This document shows, in pieces, positions 8,459-16,958 of a DNA stretch of 42,228 bases. The notes beneath the pieces were generated by a model, which did no database searches, had not been told where the DNA came from, and was given only the letters and a program-made list of their open reading frames with translations. How positions within the stretch are numbered: position 1 is the stretch's first letter; the number at the start of each line of letters is the position of its first letter. Position numbers and translations under genes: made by a program. The stretch comes from Desmonostoc muscorum FACHB-395 (GTDB taxonomy: Bacteria > Cyanobacteriota > Cyanobacteriia > Cyanobacteriales > Nostocaceae): the NCBI RefSeq assembly GCF_014698035.1, contig NZ_JACJSF010000070.1:1-42228 (forward strand), read 5' to 3'.

Positions 8459-8886
8459 AAAATTGGGAATTGGGCATTGGGAATTGGGAAGAGGACTTGG
8501 GGACAAGGAGAATTGGGGACAAGGAGAAAGACTTGTTTCAATTTCTCACCTCTTGTCCCCTTGTCTTCCTACCTCCCCTACTTCCCCTGCCCCTTCAGTC
8601 AGGGGTTGAAACGATATAAGAAGTGTTGTCGAGAAATTCTCCGTGGCTTTGCATCCCGTTGCGCTCCCTTTTCTCGTGCGATTTTGTATTAAAATTAAGT
8701 TAACTTTGATTAAGATTCTTGTTGGCATCGCCATAATGCTCTAATTGCCTTATGACAGTGCATATAAGAGATCAAATTAAACAAAATGGATTTATAAACA
8801 TCCGTTTAACAGCTTAAAGTGACAGAGTGATGAACACTTGGTTACTAGAGCTGATGAATTGTATAGGCATCTAGAGGCAAATTAAG
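8459..8886. repeat. Intergenic repeat block and ftsH upstream region
   Basis: 8460-8600 is made of degenerate GGGAATT / GGGACAAGGAG units. Two GGGGACAAG copies face a CTTGTCCCC inverted copy; 8515-8523 pairs with 8552-8560. This is low-complexity Nostoc-type repeat DNA. 8600-8886 is AT-richer, gene-free, and must hold the ftsH promoter; I could not pick a convincing -35/-10 pair. Confidence 0.5.
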
Positions 8887-10773
8887 ATGAAATTCTCTTG
8901 GAAAGTCGTAGTACTCTGGACATTGCCGGCTTTGGTAATTGGCTTTTTCTTCTGGCAAGGGGCCTTTGCAGGCGCTCCTACTGACATGAGTAAAAATGCA
9001 GCCAATACCCGCATGACTTATGGCCGCTTTCTAGAATACTTGGACGGCGATCGCGTCAGCAGTGTTGACCTCTACGAAGGCGGTAGGACAGCTATTATCG
9101 AAGCCCGCGATCCAGACATCGAAAATCGCATCCAAAGGTGGCGGGTGGATTTGCCTGTTAACGCTCCTGAGTTAATCAGCAAGCTCAAAGAAAAAGATAT
9201 TAGTTTTGATGCTCACCCCATGCGGAATGATGGCGCAATCTGGGGATTGTTGGGCAATCTCGTATTTCCAGTTTTATTGATTACTGGGTTGTTCTTTTTG
9301 TTCCGGCGTTCTAGCAACCTTCCCGGCGGGCCAGGTCAAGCGATGAACTTCGGCAAATCTAAGGCGCGTTTCCAAATGGAGGCGAAAACCGGGGTTAAAT
9401 TTGATGACGTAGCCGGGATTGAAGAAGCTAAGGAAGAACTACAAGAAGTCGTCACTTTCCTGAAACAGCCAGAAAGATTTACTGCTGTAGGCGCACGGAT
9501 TCCCAAGGGAGTGCTGTTAGTTGGGCCTCCTGGAACTGGTAAAACTTTATTAGCAAAAGCGATCGCAGGTGAAGCAGGCGTACCTTTCTTCAGTATTTCC
9601 GGTTCGGAATTTGTAGAAATGTTCGTTGGTGTGGGTGCATCCCGCGTCCGCGATTTGTTCAAGAAAGCCAAAGACAACGCCCCTTGTATTATCTTCATCG
9701 ATGAAATCGACGCAGTAGGACGGCAACGGGGCGCTGGTATCGGTGGCGGTAACGACGAGAGAGAGCAAACCCTCAATCAGTTGCTCACTGAAATGGACGG
9801 GTTTGAAGGTAACACAGGCATCATTATTATTGCTGCTACCAACCGTCCCGACGTACTAGACTCAGCTTTGTTACGTCCCGGTCGCTTTGACCGACAAGTA
9901 ACAGTTGATGCACCCGATATTAAAGGGCGTTTGGAAATCTTGGAAGTCCATTCACGCAACAAGAAATTAGACCCTAGCGTATCTTTAGATGCGATCGCTC
10001 GCCGCACTCCTGGATTCACTGGGGCTGATTTAGCTAACTTGCTCAACGAAGCGGCAATTTTGACTGCTAGAAGACGCAAAGAAGCTATCACCCTCCGCGA
10101 AATTGATGATGCGGTAGATCGGGTAGTTGCGGGGATGGAAGGTACTCCTTTGGTGGATAGCAAGAGCAAGCGCTTAATTGCATACCACGAAATTGGACAC
10201 GCCTTAGTGGGGACTTTGTTAAAAGACCACGATCCAGTGCAGAAAGTTACCTTAATCCCACGGGGACAAGCACAGGGTTTGACTTGGTTTACTCCCAACG
10301 AAGAACAAGGGTTAATTTCTCGTTCTCAGTTGAAAGCTCGGATTACTGGTGCTTTGGGCGGTCGCGCAGCTGAAGAGGTAATTTTTGGGGCTGCCGAAGT
10401 TACAACTGGCGCTGGTGGAGACTTACAACAGTTGTCGGGAATGGCACGGCAGATGGTGACTCGGTTCGGGATGTCCGACTTAGGGCCACTTTCATTGGAA
10501 AGCCAGCAGGGTGAAGTGTTCTTGGGTCGTGACTGGACAACTCGATCTGAGTATTCCGAATCCATCGCCTCTCGCATTGATGGACAAGTCCGAGCGATCG
10601 TGGAAGAATGCTACGAAAACGCGAAGAAAATTGTCCGCGATCATCGCACTGTCACCGATCGCTTAGTCGATTTGCTCATCGAAAAAGAAACCATTGACGG
10701 CGAAGAATTCCGCCAGATTGTGGCTGAGTACGCTGAAGTTCCTGAAAAACAGCAGTACGTACCGCAACTGTAA
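8887..10773 (+). CDS. ftsH: ATP-dependent membrane zinc protease FtsH, FtsH2 (Slr0228) type
   Basis: A 628-residue protein with two N-terminal membrane helices (about 5-25 and 117-138) flanking a lumenal/periplasmic domain. An AAA module follows with Walker A GPPGTGKT (213-220), Walker B IIFIDEIDAVG and the SRH region ATNRPDVLDSALLRPGRFDRQ. The M41 protease has the zinc motif HEIGH (434-438). The N-terminal text MKFSWK--VLWTLP and the C-terminal EYAEVPEKQ--VPQL match the FtsH2 paralogue, which in cyanobacteria removes damaged D1 from photosystem II as a hetero-hexamer with FtsH3. The paralogue call is from memory of those ends. Confidence 0.95.
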   Translation: MKFSWKVVVLWTLPALVIGFFFWQGAFAGAPTDMSKNAANTRMTYGRFLEYLDGDRVSSVDLYEGGRTAIIEARDPDIENRIQRWRVDLPVNAPELISKLKEKDISFDAHPMRNDGAIWGLLGNLVFPVLLITGLFFLFRRSSNLPGGPGQAMNFGKSKARFQMEAKTGVKFDDVAGIEEAKEELQEVVTFLKQPERFTAVGARIPKGVLLVGPPGTGKTLLAKAIAGEAGVPFFSISGSEFVEMFVGVGASRVRDLFKKAKDNAPCIIFIDEIDAVGRQRGAGIGGGNDEREQTLNQLLTEMDGFEGNTGIIIIAATNRPDVLDSALLRPGRFDRQVTVDAPDIKGRLEILEVHSRNKKLDPSVSLDAIARRTPGFTGADLANLLNEAAILTARRRKEAITLREIDDAVDRVVAGMEGTPLVDSKSKRLIAYHEIGHALVGTLLKDHDPVQKVTLIPRGQAQGLTWFTPNEEQGLISRSQLKARITGALGGRAAEEVIFGAAEVTTGAGGDLQQLSGMARQMVTRFGMSDLGPLSLESQQGEVFLGRDWTTRSEYSESIASRIDGQVRAIVEECYENAKKIVRDHRTVTDRLVDLLIEKETIDGEEFRQIVAEYAEVPEKQQYVPQL

Positions 10774-10793
10774 CCACTGTTATAAAATCACTG

Positions 10794-10827
10794 AAATGGG
10801 TATGGTCAAAAGGCTATACCCATTTTT
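10794..10827 (+). terminator. Terminator after ftsH
   Basis: AAATGGGTAT (10794-10803) pairs with ATACCCATTT (10816-10825), followed by a T-rich run. It lies 20 bases after the ftsH stop. Confidence 0.8.
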
Positions 10828-10905
10828 ATTTTAGGTATTTGTAATACTAAGCTATTTTGTTTAGTGTCAGGGAATACTAAGCATAGTTAAAAACTATATA
10901 TTGCT

Positions 10906-13206
10906 ATGCAATACCTAATCTACCCGATCGCAATTTACTTTCTACTGACTGTTATTCGCTATCTCATTCTCTTTTTACTACTTTGCAAATCTCAGATTCA
11001 ATATCCCAAGTACCAGATTACAAAGACTGATACAGTTCCTATCTATTTAAAAGATTTATTTCAAACTCCCATTAAAGAACTAAAGCAATTCGGCTTTCTT
11101 CCATGCAGCTATTTGCAATATCAACCAATCAGCAAAGCCTATGAGCAAACAAATTGGGAACTTCTTTTATATAACAAAGCACTCAAAAGCTATGCCACAG
11201 TAGTTATTCGTCGTTTAGCCGAACCTGTCAATTTATTCGATATAGAGTTTTATACCTTTTTTAAGGATAGAACTTTATTGCTGACTGTCAACGGCAAACA
11301 GCATGGACTTATAGGTGAGTTTCCTAACACTATTGTTCAGGATGTTTATACCGGCAAAGTCTCAGTACAATGGCAGACTCATCAAGATCGTCTCAAACAA
11401 TTAACTACCAGCAAAACAGCTTGTGGTTTATCACCAGAGTCTTTTGCACAAGCACTACAGATACAGATGAGTGGCTATGTTAGTAACTTAGCCAAGACGG
11501 GGAAAATATCACCAATCAAGGGAACAGAGTTATTTCAGATACATTGGCTAACAGTCTTGAAATTGCTTAACCCAATGACGCAGGGTAACAAGAAAGCAGC
11601 AAATATCATTAAGCAACGCAGACAACAAGCCAAAACTGATTCCAGCATTTTACAAGAAATCCCTATAGAACTGGAAGTAGAGGGATTTAAACAAATGCAG
11701 TATACCGAAACTGGTCTGGTGGGTAAAAAATTTCGTACTTGGCTTTTGTTGGGTAGTCTAGGGTTGTTTATCGCTAGTTATACAAGCTTTCTTACTCCAC
11801 AAAGTGTGGTGATTTTCATCGCTGTACTGTTTTTTCATGAAGGCGGACATTTATTGGCGATGAAACTGTTTGGCTATCGTGATACCTCTGTTTTATTCGT
11901 ACCGTTTTTAGGCGCTTTAGCAACTGCCCGTAAAGATGATGCCACACTCACCCAAAAGTTTTGGATATCTTTAGCAGGGCCATTACCAGGGTTAATTTTG
12001 GGGATTGGGTTGGCGATCGTTGCACCTTTGGGTAGTGCTTATCCTGATTGGGTACAAAAAACGAGTTGGACGCTGATATTTCTAAACTTGTTTAATCTCC
12101 TCCCTATTTATCCTCTAGATGGAGGACAAATTGCTGATTTACTCCTGTTTTCTCGTTTTCCTTACATTGGTGTTTTATTTAAAGTCTTTGGTGTGATTAT
12201 CTTAGGATTTCTAGGAAAAGATAGACCAATGATGTTTTTATTTGCGATGTTGATAGCTATGGGCATCCCTAATAGCTTTCGCAGCGCTAAAATTAATCAG
12301 AAATTTCAAAAAGAACTACGGCTAAATTCACCAATAGATCGGGATAATATTCTGCATTTCATCTTCAAGTATCTGAAGCAACTCGGATATGGAAACTTGC
12401 CTTTCAGTAAAAGATACGCCTTAGTAAAGGGATTGATTCAACAGCAGTACGAATCCCGCAGTAAATGGAAAACTAGAATTTTTCTATTAGTTATATACTG
12501 TATAACCTTGTTAGGTGGAATGGTAGGTAGTTTGCAAGCTATGGCTCCTAGCTGGGTAACGTTATTGACTTATTACTCTCAAAATTCTCAGCAAAGAATT
12601 GAGCAGATAAGAAAAAATAGACAACAACAAATTGAGCTTACAACTGCTGCTTTGCGTAAAAATCCTAATGATGTCGATGCTTATATAAAGCGATCGCGGG
12701 CGCGTATGGGACTGCATGATGATAAAGGCGCACTAGCAGATTATGACCAAATTGTGCGCTTAAAACCTCACGATATTGAATCTCGGATGACTCGTGCCAG
12801 CTTTCGTAATAGATTAAAAGATTATAAAGGCGCGATTCAAGATTATAACGAGATTTTGCGCCTTAAACCCAAAAATGTCAGTGGTATCTATTACCAGCGA
12901 GCGCAAGTTCTTAATCATCTGGAAGACTATAAAGGAGCGATCGCTGATTACAACGAAATTATTAAATTGAATGCCAAAGATACCTACGCTTATATCTCTC
13001 GTGGATATACTCGTCAAAAACTCCAAGATTACAAAGGTGCGATCGCAGATGCTAACTATGCAATTCAGCTAAATCCTAAAGAAGCAGAAGCATATATATT
13101 ACGTAGCGAAATTCGTCGTCATTTGGGAGATAATCAAGGAGCGATCGCAGATGAACAAACAGGAAATACTCTTTTTGAAGCTATGGATAAGGAAGATCCT
13201 AGTTGA
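10906..13206 (+). CDS. M50 (site-2-protease-like) membrane metalloprotease fused to TPR repeats
   Basis: A 766-residue protein. It has an N-terminal hydrophobic helix, then about 250 mostly soluble residues of unknown fold. The intramembrane M50 core follows, with HEGGH (residues 311-315, zinc-binding HExxH) and the partner motif LLPIYPLDGGQ (Asp405 as third ligand) within several helices up to about 465. Another helix lies near 520. The C-terminus (about 570-750) holds about five tetratricopeptide repeats of the form A--D---I-L-P-----Y--R. M50 enzymes cut membrane-bound substrates, often regulators; the TPRs probably dock the substrate or a partner (inference). It sits after ftsH, but a terminator separates the two. 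Confidence 0.8.
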   Translation: MQYLIYPIAIYFLLTVIRYLILFLLLCKSQIQYPKYQITKTDTVPIYLKDLFQTPIKELKQFGFLPCSYLQYQPISKAYEQTNWELLLYNKALKSYATVVIRRLAEPVNLFDIEFYTFFKDRTLLLTVNGKQHGLIGEFPNTIVQDVYTGKVSVQWQTHQDRLKQLTTSKTACGLSPESFAQALQIQMSGYVSNLAKTGKISPIKGTELFQIHWLTVLKLLNPMTQGNKKAANIIKQRRQQAKTDSSILQEIPIELEVEGFKQMQYTETGLVGKKFRTWLLLGSLGLFIASYTSFLTPQSVVIFIAVLFFHEGGHLLAMKLFGYRDTSVLFVPFLGALATARKDDATLTQKFWISLAGPLPGLILGIGLAIVAPLGSAYPDWVQKTSWTLIFLNLFNLLPIYPLDGGQIADLLLFSRFPYIGVLFKVFGVIILGFLGKDRPMMFLFAMLIAMGIPNSFRSAKINQKFQKELRLNSPIDRDNILHFIFKYLKQLGYGNLPFSKRYALVKGLIQQQYESRSKWKTRIFLLVIYCITLLGGMVGSLQAMAPSWVTLLTYYSQNSQQRIEQIRKNRQQQIELTTAALRKNPNDVDAYIKRSRARMGLHDDKGALADYDQIVRLKPHDIESRMTRASFRNRLKDYKGAIQDYNEILRLKPKNVSGIYYQRAQVLNHLEDYKGAIADYNEIIKLNAKDTYAYISRGYTRQKLQDYKGAIADANYAIQLNPKEAEAYILRSEIRRHLGDNQGAIADEQTGNTLFEAMDKEDPS

Positions 13207-13697
13207 TAAAAACCAGGGAGATAGAGATACCACCTGCGATCGCAGGTGATATTGTGGCGATATCTACAGGTGTAGAAGGTATTCCCACAGCATGGGTGCA
13301 AGCGCGAGAACCCTTGCCTAAAGGCGATCAAGAAACAATCACACTCTTCCGTCCTACTGGGCCAAAAGAACTGGCTTTGATTAAGAAAAGTGGCGATCGC
13401 GAATTTCCTCCTCGACTACCTGAACAGCCTATTTTCTACCCGGTACTTAACGAAGAATACGCCGCACAAATTGCCTGTCACTGGAATGCGGCAAGTACTG
13501 ACACTGACACAGGATACATCGGCTATGTGACACGTTTTCAGGTGCGTGCAGAGTTTTTAAGTCGCTACTCCGTAAAAACTGTAGGCGGTTCTATACATCA
13601 GGAATATTGGATACCTGCGGAAGATTTACCTGAGTTCAACCGTAATATCGTTGGTTTGATTGAAGTAATATCAGAATTTCGCCAGTCAAAAACTTAA
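13203..13697 (+). CDS. ADP-ribosylation/crystallin J1-like small protein
   Basis: The region from LFRPTGPKELALI onward, with FPPRLPEQPIFYPVLNEEYA, GYIGYVTRFQVRAEFL, then VGGSIHQEYWIPAEDLPEFN, matches a widespread family of about 150 residues labelled ADP-ribosylation/crystallin J1. The name is historical and no activity is established. The start is uncertain: the longest frame opens at TTG 13203, overlapping the protease stop, and gives 164 residues. The first 44 look poorly conserved and contain a HIP1 site, so a later GTG (13254 or 13296) or TTG (13314) may be used. Overlap with the upstream gene suggests cotranscription. Confidence 0.65.
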   Translation: MIKTREIEIPPAIAGDIVAISTGVEGIPTAWVQAREPLPKGDQETITLFRPTGPKELALIKKSGDREFPPRLPEQPIFYPVLNEEYAAQIACHWNAASTDTDTGYIGYVTRFQVRAEFLSRYSVKTVGGSIHQEYWIPAEDLPEFNRNIVGLIEVISEFRQSKT

Positions 13698-13761
13698 AAA
13701 TCTGAAATTGGTAGCATAGGTACTGTATGCAAAAATCTACCTACTTTTATTCCCACAATTT

Positions 13762-14307
13762 ATGAATAATAAAGTTAAATTATTGGCTCTTGCTTGCTTA
13801 ACGTTGGTAGTTTCTTCTCTGACTGTCGGCACAGTTGCAGCACAGGCGAAACTGACAAATCAGGCAAAACTGTTTATCAATGGAATCGGTGCAGTACGAG
13901 TTGGGATGACTGTTTCCCAAGCGACAAAGGCTGCTGGTACTAAGTTAGTTGGTGATCCACCCAATAACAATTGCTACTATGTTAAGCCACAAAATGAAAC
14001 TAAAAGTCTTTCATTCATGGTTACAAAAGGTCGCATTTCTAGAGTAGATGTGCGGCAGAATACCCAGATTACTACCCTCAAAGGTGCAAAAATTGGCGAC
14101 ACGGAAGCGCAAATCAAGTCTCTTTACCCAGGACAAATTAAAGTCACACCTCATAAATACGTCCAAGGCGGACACTACTTGACATTTGTCCCGAAAGACC
14201 GTGCTGATCAGAACTATCGCGTTATTTTCGAGACTGACGGTAAGCGTGTTACTGGGTTTCGGTCAGGTAAACTACCAGAAGTTGAATTTGTTGAAGGCTG
14301 TTCTTGA
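13762..14307 (+). CDS. Secreted protein of unknown function
   Basis: A 181-residue protein with a clear signal peptide (KVKLLALACLTLVVSSLTVG then TVAAQA, cleavage near AQA). The mature part begins with INGIGAVRVGMTVSQATKAAG, then NCYYVKP, SLSFMVTKGRISRVDV, and IGDTEAQIKSLYPG. This layout (I--VRVGMT---A, CYYV, F-V--G-I-R-DV, IG--E--V---Y) recurs in bacterial exported proteins without known function. Cysteines in NCYYV and at the C-terminus (EGCS) could pair. A terminator follows at 14394. Confidence 0.7.
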   Translation: MNNKVKLLALACLTLVVSSLTVGTVAAQAKLTNQAKLFINGIGAVRVGMTVSQATKAAGTKLVGDPPNNNCYYVKPQNETKSLSFMVTKGRISRVDVRQNTQITTLKGAKIGDTEAQIKSLYPGQIKVTPHKYVQGGHYLTFVPKDRADQNYRVIFETDGKRVTGFRSGKLPEVEFVEGCS

Positions 14308-14393
14308 TTTAGGAACTTTCTGCGATCGCTCCTAGTGCCAAAAATAACGATCGCACAGATTAACCCTCATTTTTATACAAGTGCATAAATTAC

Positions 14394-14423
14394 CCCGGCT
14401 TACTTTATTGAAGCCGGGTTTTC
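14394..14423 (+). terminator. Terminator after the secreted protein gene
   Basis: CCCGGCTT (14394-14401) pairs perfectly with AAGCCGGG (14411-14418) around a nine-base loop, followed by TTTTCT. It faces the 3' end of the minus-strand pepP gene but has its T-run on the plus strand only. Confidence 0.85.
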
Positions 14424-14478
14424 TAACGTTTCCCAGATTGGGAGAGAGACTTGGAAATTAGCTCCCCTTCCCCCTTTT

Positions 14479-15789
14479 TTATCGTTCCATTTCATCCACT
14501 GCCTTGGGAACTCCCGCAGTTAACACCTCATGTCCATCAGGTGTAACTAACACATCATCCTCAATCCGAATACCAATGCCAATCCATCGAGGATCAGTCT
14601 CTGGTTGGTCTTCTGCTAGTTTGGTGTCAGGCACAATATATAGTCCCGGTTCCACTGTCAAAATTTGACCTGGTTGCAAAATCTGCGGTTTGTCTTCACC
14701 GTGCTGGTAAACTCCCACATCATGAACATCCAAACCTAACCAATGACTGGTGCGGTGCATATAATATGGCTTATATTTCTCTTCTTCAATTAACTTATCA
14801 ATTTCACCTTTGAGAATGCCAAGTTCAACTAAACCTTCTGTGATAACGCGCACTGCTGTATCGTGAACTAATTTGAAGGGATTACCTGGTTTCACTTGAG
14901 CGATCGCTTGTTTTTGCGCCTCCAATACAATCTCATACAGCGTCTTTTGTTCTGGCGTGAATTTACCCCCCACAGGAAATGTCCGGGTAATATCCGAGTT
15001 GTAATAACCGTAAGCACAACCGGCATCAATTAGCAGTAATTCTCCATCCTGCATTTGACGATTATTTTCAATGTAGTGGAGTACGCAAGCATTCACACCG
15101 GAAGCCACAATCGAAGGATAAGCTGGCCCCATTCCACCCCGGACTCGAAAGATGCGTTCCATCTCCGCCTGAATTTCGTACTCATAACGTCCAGGTGCGG
15201 TGATTTCTTGGGCGTAATTGTGTGCTTCCGTGGCGATCGCAACCGCTTGACGCATTAACCCCAACTCAGCTTCACTTTTAATTAGTCTCATGCTGTTGAG
15301 AACAGGGCCAGTATCTTCAATGGCGATCGGGCCAGTACCGCGTTTAGGATAAGTCCGCAGTAAACTTTGGTAATGTCGCAGAATTTGATCGTTAAAAGTG
15401 CGATCGCGTCCTAAGTGATAGTAAAGGCGGCTGGCTTTTTCCAAATACTGCGGCAACTTTTCATCTAACTCGCTAATGGGGTACGCTTCATCAGCACCAT
15501 AAATTTCCTTGGCTGCATCTACCCCACAAAGATAACCAGTCCATACTTCCTTTTCGCGATCCTTCGGTTGGACAAACAGCACAAACCGATGTTCTGAATG
15601 ATGTGGCGCTAACACTGCTACTGCCTGTGGTTCGTTAAAACCAGTTAGGTAGAAGAAATCACTGTCTTGGCGATAAACATACTCGACATCGTTGTGCATC
15701 ACTGCCATTGGCGCACTGCGAAAAATGGCTGTGCCATCACCAATTTTTGCCATTAACTGCTCGCGACGCTGCCGATATTCTGCTTGCAT
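14479..15789 (-). CDS. pepP: Xaa-Pro aminopeptidase (aminopeptidase P)
   Basis: A 436-residue protein with the N-terminal creatinase-like domain (MQAEYRQRREQLMAKIGDG, then a DSDFFYLTGFNEP segment) and a C-terminal pita-bread M24 metallopeptidase domain. The five metal ligands can be read in order: Asp255 (LIDAG), Asp266 (NSDITRTFP), His349 (TSHWLGLDVHD), Glu380 (TVEPGLY) and Glu410 (GIRIEDDVLVT). It removes the first residue of peptides with proline in second place, in the cytoplasm. Length and start are normal for the family. It is transcribed alone. Confidence 0.95.
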   Translation of the reverse strand: MQAEYRQRREQLMAKIGDGTAIFRSAPMAVMHNDVEYVYRQDSDFFYLTGFNEPQAVAVLAPHHSEHRFVLFVQPKDREKEVWTGYLCGVDAAKEIYGADEAYPISELDEKLPQYLEKASRLYYHLGRDRTFNDQILRHYQSLLRTYPKRGTGPIAIEDTGPVLNSMRLIKSEAELGLMRQAVAIATEAHNYAQEITAPGRYEYEIQAEMERIFRVRGGMGPAYPSIVASGVNACVLHYIENNRQMQDGELLLIDAGCAYGYYNSDITRTFPVGGKFTPEQKTLYEIVLEAQKQAIAQVKPGNPFKLVHDTAVRVITEGLVELGILKGEIDKLIEEEKYKPYYMHRTSHWLGLDVHDVGVYQHGEDKPQILQPGQILTVEPGLYIVPDTKLAEDQPETDPRWIGIGIRIEDDVLVTPDGHEVLTAGVPKAVDEMER

Positions 15790-16094
15790 AGCTGATGTTT
15801 GTATGAAAATATTGTATTATTTTACACTTTTAGCAACTGATAGATGCACAGTTCAGGCCTCTTAATAGTTGCTAATCTAAGTTATTCTAACCAATATTTG
15901 TTTCCACTCAAGCCATAAATCGTTGGAGAATAATCAATTATCTTGAAATACTCAGATTTCCTAATTTTGAAATAACTCGCAAATATTGTTGTTATCGAAT
16001 GATTTAGTATTTTTATAAAAAATAAATTATTTTTAACGCCTTATTCCATATCAATTTTGGTAGTTAATAAATTCCACAACACGCTGTCAAGAAT

Positions 16095-16262
16095 ATGTCT
16101 GCTCAACCCCTAGCAATAAAAGCGATCGCTTACGTGGTCAATAAAGATGAATTCGTAGTATTTACATATACTAATTTTTTGGAAACTGGCGTGCAATTAC
16201 CTGTTCGTACAGTTGAAGAAAGTAAGCAGACATCTAGAGCTATTCCACAAAATAAAAAATAG
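16095..16262 (+). pseudogene. Remnant of a Nudix hydrolase N-terminus
   Basis: A 55-codon frame starts at ATG 16095: MSAQPLAIKAIAYVV then NKDEFVVFTYTNFLETGVQ and LPVRTVEES. This follows the beginning of Nudix proteins of the type (I-A-AYV---D-LLVF-H--F-E-GVQ-P-GTVE-GE). The Nudix box proper (GX5EX7REUXEEXGU) is not present; the frame stops at TAG 16260 after a Lys/Asn-rich tail. I read it as a decayed 5' fragment in a region with no other genes. Moderate confidence, because only about 35 residues carry the likeness. Confidence 0.45.
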
Positions 16263-16699
16263 TAGTGATTCCGCAAACAATTGAGAAACTCATCATAAAA
16301 GAAGGACTTATTACACAAATTATTATAACTAATGTAGCGATTATTTCTATTTTAGCGTATTTGTAACTTTGTAATAAATACGGATATTACTTTATAAAGC
16401 TAATTTTGAAAGTTTGTATTAAACATTTGAGTACTTAAAAAATAAGGACTAAATTCCTTCCTGCGAACTTACTTACCAATGAATTGAAGTTTAAAAGGCT
16501 ACTATCGGAAGCCGCTTTGATTTCTGTTCTAGCCATAGTGGGCAGGCAATAATCAAGAAGGCTTTTTGAGTTGTACTGAGTTATTTTAGGCAATCAAATA
16601 TTAGTCCTATAGTGTTGTAGTGTCAATACTTTTTGTTTGACTAATGAACCGTTAAAGATATAAGTAGAATTTTGATAAAAGTTTTGAATGTCAAAGAAA

Positions 16700-16727
16700 A
16701 CAGATAAAGCTTTATTGCTTTATCTGT
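16700..16727. repeat. Perfect 11-bp hairpin upstream of the VCBS-repeat gene
   Basis: ACAGATAAAGC (16700-16710) and GCTTTATCTGT (16717-16727) are exact reverse complements around TTTATT. On the minus strand a TTTTCTTT tract follows, so it could terminate minus-strand transcription; on the plus strand it may be an operator or part of a 5' UTR. Confidence 0.5.
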
Positions 16728-16958
16728 AAATCATCATATACATAATGAACAAAAAGAATTTTGTAATTGTTTATATAGGACTTGAAGATTTTATAATTAT
16801 CACTTAAAACAAACAAAGATTTATCTTCAAACAATGATATTAATAAACAAACAATAGTTATAAAGAAATATGGAAACCCTGGAAAATGTTATTTCGTTAC
16901 AGAAAGCGGCTTCAAAAAAAAGTTAAAAAAATATGACAACCAATCATAAAAACACACC

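Larger units (their letters stand above)
15790..16958. other. Long AT-rich intergenic region
   Basis: About 1.17 kb without an intact gene, clearly more AT-rich than its flanks. It contains a Nudix-like remnant (16095-16262), a perfect 11-bp hairpin (16700-16727) and A/T tracts before the VCBS-repeat gene. A minus-strand frame at 16130-16318 is low-complexity and is not credited. The rest shows nothing recognisable. Confidence 0.6.

Noticed and set aside
16130..16318. Minus-strand 62-codon frame
   Set aside because: Low-complexity sequence antisense to the Nudix-like fragment.
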